Of a stretch of 64,000 nt of DNA, positions 51,001 through 63,000 are shown in pieces. The DNA comes from Callaeas wilsoni (taxonomy: Eukaryota > Chordata > Aves > Passeriformes > Callaeidae). Location: contig VWPU01008431.1 of assembly GCA_013398955.1 (NCBI GenBank), forward strand, positions 43,780-107,779, read 5' to 3'. The notes under the pieces were generated by a model. It did not search any database and was not told the DNA's origin. It saw only the letters and a list, made by a program, of their open reading frames with translations. The position numbers and the translations under genes were made by a program. How positions within the stretch are numbered: position 1 is the stretch's first letter; every line of letters begins with the position of its first letter.

Positions 51001-54000
51001 TCCGCATGAGCAAAAAAAATGCTTCCTTTGCCGAAGTGCAGAAGTTTTTACCATATATGGCAATCTACAAAAGAACAGTAGTGGTTACGTATTTTAAATA
51101 ATTAGGATACCTCCTCGTATGCCAGGATCTTACTGCATGTAATGCAGTTCTCCCTAATATGTGGCCTTGAAACTCAGATGAACATAAAACATTTTCCTCA
51201 GTCACCTGCTACTTCTCAATGCTTCCCATCAGGCTGGGGCAGAGTATTATTCCCCTTCAAATCACCTGGTGATGAGTATGCCACCCCTTGTGGTCTCAGA
51301 GGTAGTAGACTCAGTACTTAGTCTGCCAAGCAGAGCAAAAAATGTACTTGTTGAGAGATTCTTCTCCCTTTGCTAGTTACCTACACTAGATTTATGGTCA
51401 GTGGAAAAGAATAGGCACTTGTAGAGCTGAAGTGAGCTAACCCCTGTAGTTATCTCCTTGGACCTAATGCTGCTTTCACTGGTTAAGAAATTGGCATAAA
51501 GTAAAGCAGCTGAAGTTATTCAGGAACAAAACCATTTCTTCCTGGAATAGCGTCCACCAGGGTAAGATACACTAGAACAGCTCTCAGCTCAGGCAGCTTA
51601 CGAATTGTAAAGAAGATTGTAAAAAACAACACTTCCTCTTCAAGATGGCAATAATTTGAAACATCAATTGCATCAACAGAGGTTGTAATGGACCCATTAC
51701 AGCCACCTCCTTGGAGACAAGAAGTCTGTGACCATACCATTCAATCACTGAAACTGCACATGTTCAAGCTAGAACATCTTAGGCTGAAATCTGTGTATGT
51801 TAATTTATGTGAAGATTTCAAACTTCTCTTATCTGGAAGCTAAGAAGGCTCATTTGAGAGAAATATAACTGCTGCTGCTAGTAGAATTTGTCTTTTTAAC
51901 TTCCAGGTGGAAATACAATTATCACATGCCTTCTGACCTCCTTATTCAAATATCACCTCCAAACAGAAATGTCATCAACATGCAATATGAACTAAGCTAA
52001 TATTCTTGTTGAAATCAGGATATCAATTATTGAACTACAGGGTGAGTTAACCAGTTATTCCATCCCTTCCCACTTATTTTGGGGGTGAGGGTGATGGACA
52101 AAGACAGGAATAAAAAGAGGCTGAAATTAAAAGGGAAAAAAAAATCTTACTTTTTCATGGTAGAACCACATGCATGTACTGAAAACTTCTATAAATCCCA
52201 TTATTTATTCAGCAGATTCAAGTACTGCTGGCTTCTGATTAACTAGTAGTGTCTAGGATATTTTAGTGTCCTAGATAGGAGAGACCACATGCAGACACGG
52301 CACATACCATGATGTAGGCATTTCTGTTTATAAATTTTAAGAATTTTTCCAAACACCAGAAACAGCACTGGAGGCAGCAGAGTAGGAATCTAGTGAAGGA
52401 GTTCTGAGTACCTGAAAAGAGCAGGAGAGAGTACATCATACACAGAACTCATGAACAGTCTTCAGAATATAGAAAGCTGTTCAGAAGAAGATCTTAAATT
52501 GTGACATTATTTCTTTATTTCTAAGTATAGACTCTCTCTCAACCAAATTTAACTCACTAGCTTTCAATTCGATCAGACACATATCCCATCTGAACTTTGC
52601 ATTAGGTTCCCAAGAACACAGACTCAGTTTGAATAAATAAACACAGATTTACTGGCTTCAAAAGAAACTACAATGGATAATGTGGAATAAGTCCCTTTTC
52701 ATTGCTAAAAAAACAGCTTGGGAAAGTAAGGAAGTAATTTAGCAAGGAAGGTCTTAACAACTTATAGCAGATTCATAAATCTCACCTTTCAGTTTGTGAT
52801 CCAGGTACTCCAGTATTACTCTAATAAGCTGGACAATTGCAAGAATTAAGGCTCCAAATGCCAGCGAACCTGTATGGTATCTAAAAACAAAATATTTTAC
52901 TGTTATGTCACATGTGTGCATATGTACATGGATATATGTATGCACATGTGTATGTATATACAAATAAAATCAGAAGTGGAGGAAGGTCCATTAAAGGGAA
53001 TTACATAAAACTAATGGACCTTCATCCTGATCCACCACAGAGGAACAAGGATGAAGCCATTGGCGCTGTTGGTGTTTGTGAGTGCTGTGTCTGTCTCTCA
53101 GTCTGTGTACACATGTGTTGTATACATGTATTTAGTGTGTGTGTCTGCTGGGAGTACCTGTTCAGCGTTACAATTGGTTGGATTTAGGGGCAGGGAGCTG
53201 CAGCAGCCTTGGTGCTGTAGGGTTACAGGATTCAGCCTTCCTGTAGCCTAATAACTACACCTTCCCAATTGTTCAGGTTTTGGATGGACTAGAGTTAGTT
53301 TTTTTCATAGTAGCTTGTGCTGTTGGATTTTTGACCAGGACAGTGATGGTAACACATCCATGTTTTAGCCACTGCTGAGCAGCACTTGCACAGCACCAAG
53401 GGCTGCTCTGCTCTTCACCCTGCCCCACTGGTAAGCAGGTTGGGGGTGCATGAGGAGCTGGGAGGGGATATGACCAGCATAGCTGACTCCAAATGACCTT
53501 CACACTATACTGTGTAGTGCTCAGCAATAATAGCTGGTGGAAAGAGGGGTAAGAGGGGAGCATTTGGATTTATGGATTTTGTCTTTCCAAGTCACTGCTA
53601 TACATGAAGAAGCCCTGCTGTACTGCGGACGGCTGAACACATGCCTGCCTGTTGGAAATGGAGAAGGAATTCCTTGCTTTGCTTGTGCATGCAGCTTTCT
53701 TTTACCTATTAAACTGTCTTCATCTCAGCCTATGTGTTTTCACATTCTCATCCTTCAGATTCTCTCCTCCATCCCACTGTGGGGGAGCAAGCAGGCAGCT
53801 GTGGGGGGCTTGACTGCCACCGAGATTAAATCATAATGTTGACTAATCATTTTCATCTGATAGCCTAAGACTGGCTTCCCTAGATGTAAAAAGAGCACTT
53901 GTCAGATACATGACAAGGCTCACATCCAGCTCCAGTGTCTTACCGTATTGCTCGTCCAAATGAAGAGAAGAGTGGCCACAGTGGAATATCAGCTGGTTTT

Positions 54001-57000
54001 CGATAGGCCCAGTAATAAGAGGCAAAGGCACCAGCAAGGGTACACTGACCCAGTGCAATTGCAAAGTTCACCAGCCAGAGAAAGACAAAGGCGTTGGCTA
54101 ACTGGAAGATGAAGATGTACTTATGGTACAGGCTTTCTCCTCCATAAAAAGCAAAAGTACACTGAGCACCTGGGCACAATTTAGTCACATTGGTTGTGTT
54201 AAAAGTCTAAATAGAAAGAAAAATAAACAACACAATCATAAGCAATGAATTCTATGTACATAGCCTCTGAAGTTTAGCAGGTTAATACAAATAAAATAAC
54301 TGCTTGATGTTTCATTAGCTCATTCAAAACTGCAACACTACATAACCTGTTTATGTATTTAAGTATTCATATCAAAGACTTACACAGTCTTATGCAAAGA
54401 CTAAACCAGGTGTTGGCAAATAGGGATGTTCATCACATCTCTGAAACTTGAATTAATGGAATTTGAATTTCAGGAACTTACTTCTAAGATATATAAATGT
54501 TTCATTAAAGAAAATCTGCTCAATTAAAAAAAAAAAAATTTGAAAACTAGAGGCCAAATTGGAAGATCAGGTAAATCACCACGGTTGAAAAGAAAAACTG
54601 AGCTATACAATTTAATGCAAACTGTGGATGTGGTCACAACTTCTCTTATGTATCTCAGACTACTAAAAAAGGGAGTAATCTTTACCTTGAATTACTTTTC
54701 CCTATTTCTAGTGTTCATTTCTAGTGCTCATTTCAAACACATTTCATGTATTTGCTTGGTTTGGACATAAAATAATTCCTTTCTTTTGTAGTGTTTTGAC
54801 ACTAGCAGAGTGTGCATTACCACTGCAATACAATGAAATTTAATGTATCAGTTTCTGCTCATTGCCTCTTGTCCCTCTGCTGGGGACCATAGAGCAGAGC
54901 CTGGTTCATGCTCTGCCCCTCCCTGCACACGGGGATACCCAGGCCTGAGGGCCCCTCTCGCTGGGGCTCCTCTCGAGGCTGAGCCGCCCCAGCCCCCTCA
55001 GCCTCTCCTGGGCACGGAGATGCTCCAGGCTCTTCCCCGGCTCCGCAGCCTCCGCCGGCCCCGCTCCAGGAGCGCCTGTCCCTGCCGTCCTGATGATCCA
55101 GAGCTGGGCACAGCGCTGCCGAGGTGCCCCCAGGGCTGGGCAGAGGGGCAGGATCGCTCCCTGACCTGCTGGGAATGCTCTTCCCAGTGCAGCCCAGGAT
55201 CCCACTGGACACTGCTGGTCAGGGACAGCTTGTTGTCTACCAGGATCCCCAGGTCCTTCTCCACAGAGCTGCTGTCCAGCAGTCACCTGCAGCCTTTGCT
55301 GGTGCATCGGGTTATTTTTCCCCTGGTGCATAACATTTGATAAATATTTTTAGTTTTTAAAGAATCCTTAAATTCAAACTCACAGCCAAGTAAAAACATT
55401 TGACTGAAAGCAAAATTTAAAAAAAAAAAAAAACAGCAAAAAACAAGACACATATTTTTGGAGCTTCATAAGGGTAATTACTGTGCCAAAAGAGGCTAAG
55501 CTTCTGCTTCAAATCACAGCTAGTCCTTGAGCAAGTTTCAGGTGCAGCTTTCAAAGTTTACCACTGCCTTTGGAAGACCAAAAAACAGACTCCTCACAAA
55601 GTCAAGAATATCTTTCCAATAAAATTGTATTTCTGTCTCTTCCTTTCTCACCTTGTAAATTATGTTAACATTTACAGGACAGTTTAGCAGAAAAACTAGT
55701 TTATGTCTGTAAAACAAAGAAGTGTTACCTAAACACTAAGTAATATTTTCAGATTTAACACAGGGACTCGTTACTTAAAATATGCACTTTTTTTACCAGC
55801 AGTGCATTTAACAGTGACTAAGAAATGCAACCGGTATAGCTCTCACTATAGGTAAATATTTGTTACACTTACCTCCGGGTCACAAGTCAGGTTTGCATAC
55901 TTGCACAGTGTTTGATTAGCCATTACTTTATACACAGGTTCTCCTGATGTGGCCAGGAAACTGAATGAAATATTTTAAGGAGGAATCACAGAACTGTGGT
56001 TTTTGAGCAACTTAAGATTCTACAGTGGGTAGCCACTAGCTCTAAAGAACTTCTGCACATAACAGAAAAACTGCTCTTGCTCTGCAGAGATATATCTGAA
56101 GGGCTGACAGACAAGACCGAGTACTCTCATTACCTAGAGAACTAAGGCAAACTCACACCTGGAGCTGTAATAACCCCTGACCAGAATGGGCAGGGGGCAT
56201 AACCCTGAAAATTGTCCCCATCTCTCCTCCACATCTGTCTTTGACAAGGCAGACCGTGCAGTAGTTCTTGTATTTTGGCAGAAGTAGATGAATTAACACA
56301 GCCCTGAACAGCAACGACTGACCCTCTTTGCATATGAAATAACAGCTGGTTTTCAAACAGCAGTTTTCCCCTTTTTTAATCCTTACCAAACCTTTGCTGT
56401 TCAGGAACAAACAGTGGTTGCTGTCAGGCAATTAAAAGAAGTTAGTGCACTGTATATTCTCTCACTCCTTTCTCATATTTTTCTGAGTACAACACACAGA
56501 GAACCCACTCCAGCTCCAGTTAACTAAGAAACCATTAACACTAGGCCTATGGAGCACACAGCACATTTAAGACCATATTCACTCTTCACTGAGGGCCCTT
56601 TTCACCCCCTAGAGTCAACCTTATGCAGTACACAAGGCTTTGCATGATCCCCCGCCCTGGCCTGAATTTTAGTCCATTTCTTTTTAATTTGAATAAAATC
56701 CCTGCCCGATTTGTACATCACACGTAGATGTGCAGTGCGAAAGACTGCATCAGAAGAGTAAGTGCTAAGTGACTAAACAGTCCTCTTAATATTGGTTTAA
56801 TTAATGTGAAATAGCAGAAAATTATCTAGTCTTGCAGACCAGAAGACTTGCTCCAGATAGGTACACAGACAGAAGGATACACAGCTGTCACAGCCCAGTA
56901 GGAAATACAAATTGCAATGAGTAAGAAGGTGACGATTGGGTAGAACAGTGTAGACATTATATAGCCAATTGCCCTATAAAAGAAACAAAACATATCAATA

Positions 57001-60000
57001 AGCGACAACAATTTCAGAAATAAGCTTTTTATCAGTCCTCTTCTAGCAATTTTACTTTGAGACCCTTGTTGATACTCATAGCTTAATCTAGCACTGGAAT
57101 CTCAGAATACTGCAGGAATTTTTTTCTTATGTCTTCAATCCTTGACTTTGTCATTTCTACCACTCCACTTTTATCAACGGTTCTACAGTGAATTTTATCA
57201 ATTTGCCATGTTCCAGCCTGTCTTCTACTTTCTCCTTCTTCATGACTGCTTCAGAGATCCATCTCTTTCCAGGCCATTAACTGATTTCCACGATATCTCC
57301 TTGCTGACTGCTGCAGACATTACCTTTTATGTCCTTATCCCACTCTGCTCATTCTGTGTTCTTCCTTCAGTCCTACAGACCTGAAACTAGCTTGTTCTAT
57401 TTCGTATTTGACAACTCTGTTCCCAGCACCTTTCCTGCCGTAAGTGCTAGCTATTCAGGGGCAGAGACAGTCAACTTGTCTTTGCAATGCCAGGACAGAC
57501 TTACACCTTTCTGCGACTATGTGACTTTCCCTGCACATGCCGTAGATAAGTGGTGCTTACCTATGACTACTGGCAGGGAAAACGAATAATTGCCTTTTCC
57601 TGTTGACAGCTTAGAGAGCTTCTTTTAATATCAACTCATACGTAGACTGATATTCTACTGCTAATTCTTGTGGCTAGAATGTGACTAGTGAGCAGGAACT
57701 TGAGCATGCCAGTTCCTTGAGCCTGCCAGGGGCTCCTTCTCTGTAAGTGGGAGTTGATACCACCCCTGTTGGTAAACCAGCTGCTGCTATCCTAGAAGTG
57801 AACACCTCCAGCTGGGTATCTCACTGGATGTGAATTCAGGGAGCATGTACGTTGTTCACTGAAGCTGACAGGTTGGCTCTCTTTACTTGCCTGTAAGCTA
57901 CCTCTTCCTGTTACTCTCAATTTTCTTTTCTGTGACCCTGTAAGCTCCTCACAAGCCTTTTTGTCTAGTACTGTTTCCTACAGTATTTCTCCTATGACTT
58001 AGGGCACTTCTGATGCTATTTGTTTTATAGGATGCGGTTTCCAGAATACAAAAGGAGAAAAATTTACTCAGTTCCTAAAGGTAAAGTAGTAAATGCTGGG
58101 GGGAATGCTAGGAAACTGTCATGTGCAATCCAGAGGTTATGAGCAAAACATCAACTGTTATCTGAGTACAGAGACAAAAAAGTCCATTAGGAATCACACA
58201 GGAGGACACAGCCGTATGCTGCCTGAGAAATAATCACAACAAATTAGCTGAGTTCAGCAGTTATTGGTAGGCCTCTTAGTTACCATTAAGACCATGGCCT
58301 CTTATTCCAACAAACTGATTAACAACTGTTCTTTCTAAGCATGGGTTTCAAATCAGTTATTGGCATTATAACCGTAATATTTTTCAAAATGTAGCTAAAA
58401 GGTATTAAAAAATGTAATTTGATTTCCAGTCATTAGCACCTTACTTTTCATCTTCCTAAACACAGGACACGGTCTGTTAGGTTTACAGGAATTACATACA
58501 GTGTTTCATCTCATCCATTATGCATGAGAGCAAAAAGTTCACCTTCAACAGACCTTTGCATGCTGCTGAAAAACTACAGAATGTTATTACTACTTAGCAA
58601 AAAGTTTATGAACTTTCTAAAATCCTTCCACCTGTCAAGGCTGTGAACAAAGGTTTCGAAGAATGTTAAAAGTGTTCTTGGATTTTAATGAACAGGAATT
58701 AAAGTGTATAATTTAGTGCTGCCTAAATTAATTGCTATGTTTTAATTGCACAGTAGCATAAGACAGGAAACAGACACCTTGTTAAATGGAGAACGTCAGT
58801 ATTTCCTAATCCCATGACAAAAATCCCAAATCCTGATTCCCAGGAACCGCAATGTATATAGAGATGGCAGAAAACCACAAGCAGGTGCATATAGATGAAC
58901 TCAGAGCTAACTCTGTGTGCTCTAAGAACACAGCCTTGCTTTCAGGACCTATGAGACCGTATCCTATTTGCAATGAAATCCAAGGGCCTGATGTTTTAAG
59001 TCAGTCAGTTTTAAGTCCATCTCTCCTTTGTACTATTCCCATTAAAAAAAAAAAACCAAAACACCAAAAAAACCACACAAAGAAAAAGAACTAAGTGTTT
59101 GCACTGTGTAACAGGAACCACTGTGAACAAAGCCTAGGCAGATTTCAGGAAACAGACAATGAAGAGGTCCCTTAGGTCCTCAATTCTCATATCCTGCTCT
59201 GCTTTTTTCTTCACTCAGAGCTAAAATGAAGTATCTTAGACTGCACCCTCTTACAATGTCTGGTCACAGAAGTCTCCTGTTTTCTCTGTAGATTTATGCC
59301 TGTCCACACAGAAGTTTGACAGGAGCCAGTAGAATCTCCTAGTCTTTCCTAAATAGAAGCCACAGCCAAAACAACACCAATCCTCTACCTCTAGTATATG
59401 ACTCCAGAGACAATCCAAAGACAGAGCAAAGTTGGCACTTATAGGTCCCAGGCTCCTGTGAACAGTGTACTACACTTAGCTTTTCTGCTGAGACACCTTC
59501 TTTGTGTATGTATTCTTAAGGCAAGAAGCGGAGAGATAAGAAATACCTTACTTTAAAAGAGAAAGCTCTATTAAGCACAACCTCATTAAGATGTAACTGG
59601 CATTCCTTGTATTACCTGTTTGGTTCAACAAATGCAGTGCTGTATTTTAACCCCCAACTTTCTGCCCTTGGTAGTGCAAGATGGAGCTCAAGAACAGTGT
59701 ACTCTAGAGATAATTTAATAAAATTCAACCTATATTAAAATCAGACAAACATACCTACTACCTTCCTTCAACAGTGCAATAGCAATCCGGATCCGATTTC
59801 TTAGGAAGATCAGCATCAGTATGATTATGACCTCAACACCACAAAGTATTATCACTGTAAACAAACAAATAAAGAATTTAGATTTATCAAGAACCAAACC
59901 AACATGCTGTCTCTGTAATTTTTTTCCTTGTAATTTGAACTATTATTCATGAACTCTGTAAAATTCTCTGCTTAAGCAGTTTTCTCCAACTGCACCTGCC

Positions 60001-63000
60001 AAACTTCAATCCCATTTCATAAGTTTCTAAGTCCCATTGTAAAATAATTCTATATGCAGAATTAGTCAGAATGGGTATGACCCTGATATTAGCATTTATA
60101 TTTTTAACAGAAAAATCGAACATATAATTCTCAGAAAAGATAAAAATTTACTTCAATGTGACTGCAGTATCTAGCCTTAGATACAGTTCATCCTTTACAA
60201 ATTCTACTTTTCATAAACAAGAATTTTGTTCATAATACAAGCATTTGTTCATACTATACTGTTGCTCACTTGTAGTATTTAGATAATAAAAAATAGGAGA
60301 TCAAGTGTCAAGTTTTTCATGGAGAATGCATTTTTCTGATCTATATTGTTCTGAAATTTAATGTACTGAAATCAATAGGTTTGTTTAAGTATTAACCTGA
60401 CATGAGCTCCTTTCACCTCATTTGAGTTTTAAAAAAAAGAGACTAAGATAGGAAGGACTGTTCTGGACAAATTACTTTCACCTTCCATTTGTGTTGCTGG
60501 AATCATGCTCTGATATTAGAGAGCTGAGAGCTCTTAGTTATAAGCAGTATTTGAATCGTAACTCTGCTATCAGTAGAGTCTGCTTCTGTCTGATTTCTAT
60601 TTGTTTTGGTTCAAAACCTCCTTCTGCAGTAGAAAGCAAGAAAATTCTGTGAACTTCATCTAGAGAAGACTGAGTCTTTAATGCCTGAAGCACACATCCT
60701 CTGACTCTGAGACATATCTATTTATTTTTGGTGCTTCAGACCATTAGACAACACTTAAACCAGTCCAGTAGGGGCAGGTCGCTGTATGCAGCAAGACCTG
60801 TGTCCTCCAGCTGAAACCAAGAAGTTCTGTGGAGGGAGAGGAAGACAAGAATGGACAGTACCCTTAAGCATCCCAAAACTTATATGAAGGTTTGCAAAGG
60901 AATACAAGATTTGGCTTTAGGTCCCACAACTTAGACACAGTCTCAGAATATCAGACCCAATTGTCAGAGATGATGATGAATTGCAATCCCAAGTACTATC
61001 CCTGGCAACAGAACTGCAGGTAGCAAGTGACTGCTGTGGCGCTCCGAGCCACAGACTTTGTTCAGAACAAAGTTTTTTAAATACATTTCAATGCCATTTC
61101 CCCATGAAGGAATATATGAACAGGTTTCTTTAAACTTGGTCTCATTCCAATTTGGCTCTGTTAGCTTAATGTACTTGTCCAAAACATTGTGAAAAAGGCA
61201 GGCAATGTCAGTACATGATGAGTTCTAGACTAGGATTCTGACTATGTTTTCTTCAAGGATATGTAACGATTTACTTTGCTGGGTGATTTTGGAAAACCAA
61301 TTCAATTCCTGAGTACCTCAATTTACTCTTGCGAAAGTGACACTAAACTCTAGATAAACTATACACTGGCTGCTAAGAATCAGGCAGGGAAAGAGCCTGA
61401 AGAGTTACAAGAAAAAAATGCCTAACAGAGTCCTAATATTCTCTAGGGAGAGTAGACTAAAAAGCTCTGCCTCAACAATATATAGAAGATGCCTCTTAAG
61501 CTCAATGATCGAACACAGAGGTAAATGAAGACATAAAGAAGAGAAAGGAGATTTAAGCAGTAAGCTACTGTTCCATTAATTTAGCTACCAATAGGGAGAG
61601 GCAGCATTTTTAGTTATGACCCATTCATCATGAGTTAAAAGTCTGTGTGTCTTCTCACAGAGCAGTAACAGGAGTGCAAGTAATATTTGACGGGTATTTC
61701 TTTTCTCTTCTGCCCCTCCTTTCTTGGGGAGAAACATGTATGCTGCAGACTGTCTTGTTCCAGTAGGATTTTATTCAAAATACACTGCTCTTGTAAGAGA
61801 AGGCAATGGAGCATTTCTGAAAATAAAGGTGATGCAATTTGCTATGGCTCACTCCACAGTCTTAGATCTGACTCCAAGAAAATTCAGTGATATGAGTGTA
61901 AGCTGACGGGAGACCTCATTGTGGTCTTCAACATCCTCACAAGGGGAAGTAGAAGGGCAGGTACCAATCTCTTCATTCTCATGACCAGTGACAGGACTTG
62001 AGGGAACAGCTGGAGCTGGGTCAGGGGGATTTAGGTGGGAGATCAGGAAAAGGTTCTTTCCCCAGAGCTGGGCACTGAACAGGCTCCCCAGGGCAGTGGT
62101 CATGGCCCCAAGGCTGCCAGAGCTCAAGGAACATTTGGAAAATACTCTTAGGCACAAGGTGGGATTGTTTTGGTGTCCTGTGCAGGGCCAGGAGCTGGAC
62201 TTGATGATCCTGATGGGCCCCTTCCAACTTGGCATATTTTATGATTCTAAGATACAAAGAAGTGTAGTTACTAATGTGATTTACTAGTCTCATTTCTGGG
62301 GCTCTTGAAGAGGGAGAAAAAGTAATCTGAGAGAGAAAGGTACCCTCCTTATGCAACTTCATCACGACTAGCTTAATTATTGCCTTCTGCTTTCCCCATG
62401 ATGAAGACTGAACACACAGGAAGTAAATGCTAGTAACAAAAGATTTTTTCACTCTTATCACTAGTGTGATTGCATTATCTCCCCTTACAAATATACTAGT
62501 CTCCTTGAAAAAAACACATTTTTACACAATACAAAGAAAGGGAATTCTGCTTTCTTCTCCGAGCAACATGTAGAGGAGGAGATTTAACAAGGCAGAAAGT
62601 GTATCAAGACTCTGATTGATTTTCCTGAATATCTATTAACAGATACCAAATTTAAAGGGCACTTACTAAATGCTAACCATGTTTGCCTCAGTTGCAGGTA
62701 CACTTTGAAGTCTGTCTGGAATCCAATATCATAAACCGTGAGGTCAGATCCAGGTATTCCTTTAAGATGATCATACTCCCAGTAACAATGCCAGATGCCT
62801 TTTAAAAAACAATCAATATAATAGGAGTGTGTCTGAAGAGTGCAAAGACAAATTTTTAAAAAATCTTATAAGTAAAATGTTTTGCTTTTATATAAGCCTG
62901 TCAGATACGCAAAACCCAAAAATGCATCACTATGAGACTAGTCAATTATGATATCGCATATATGGGAAAGAAATATCAGTACAAGTGATCACAGACTAAG

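Noticed and set aside
54843..55340. 165-codon plus-strand frame and 141-codon minus-strand frame
   Set aside because: They coincide with a CR1 fragment and correspond to its non-coding 3' region.
61849..62461. 128- and 146-codon minus-strand frames
   Set aside because: They lie antisense to a CR1 3' fragment. Similar spurious frames recur over other CR1 copies.
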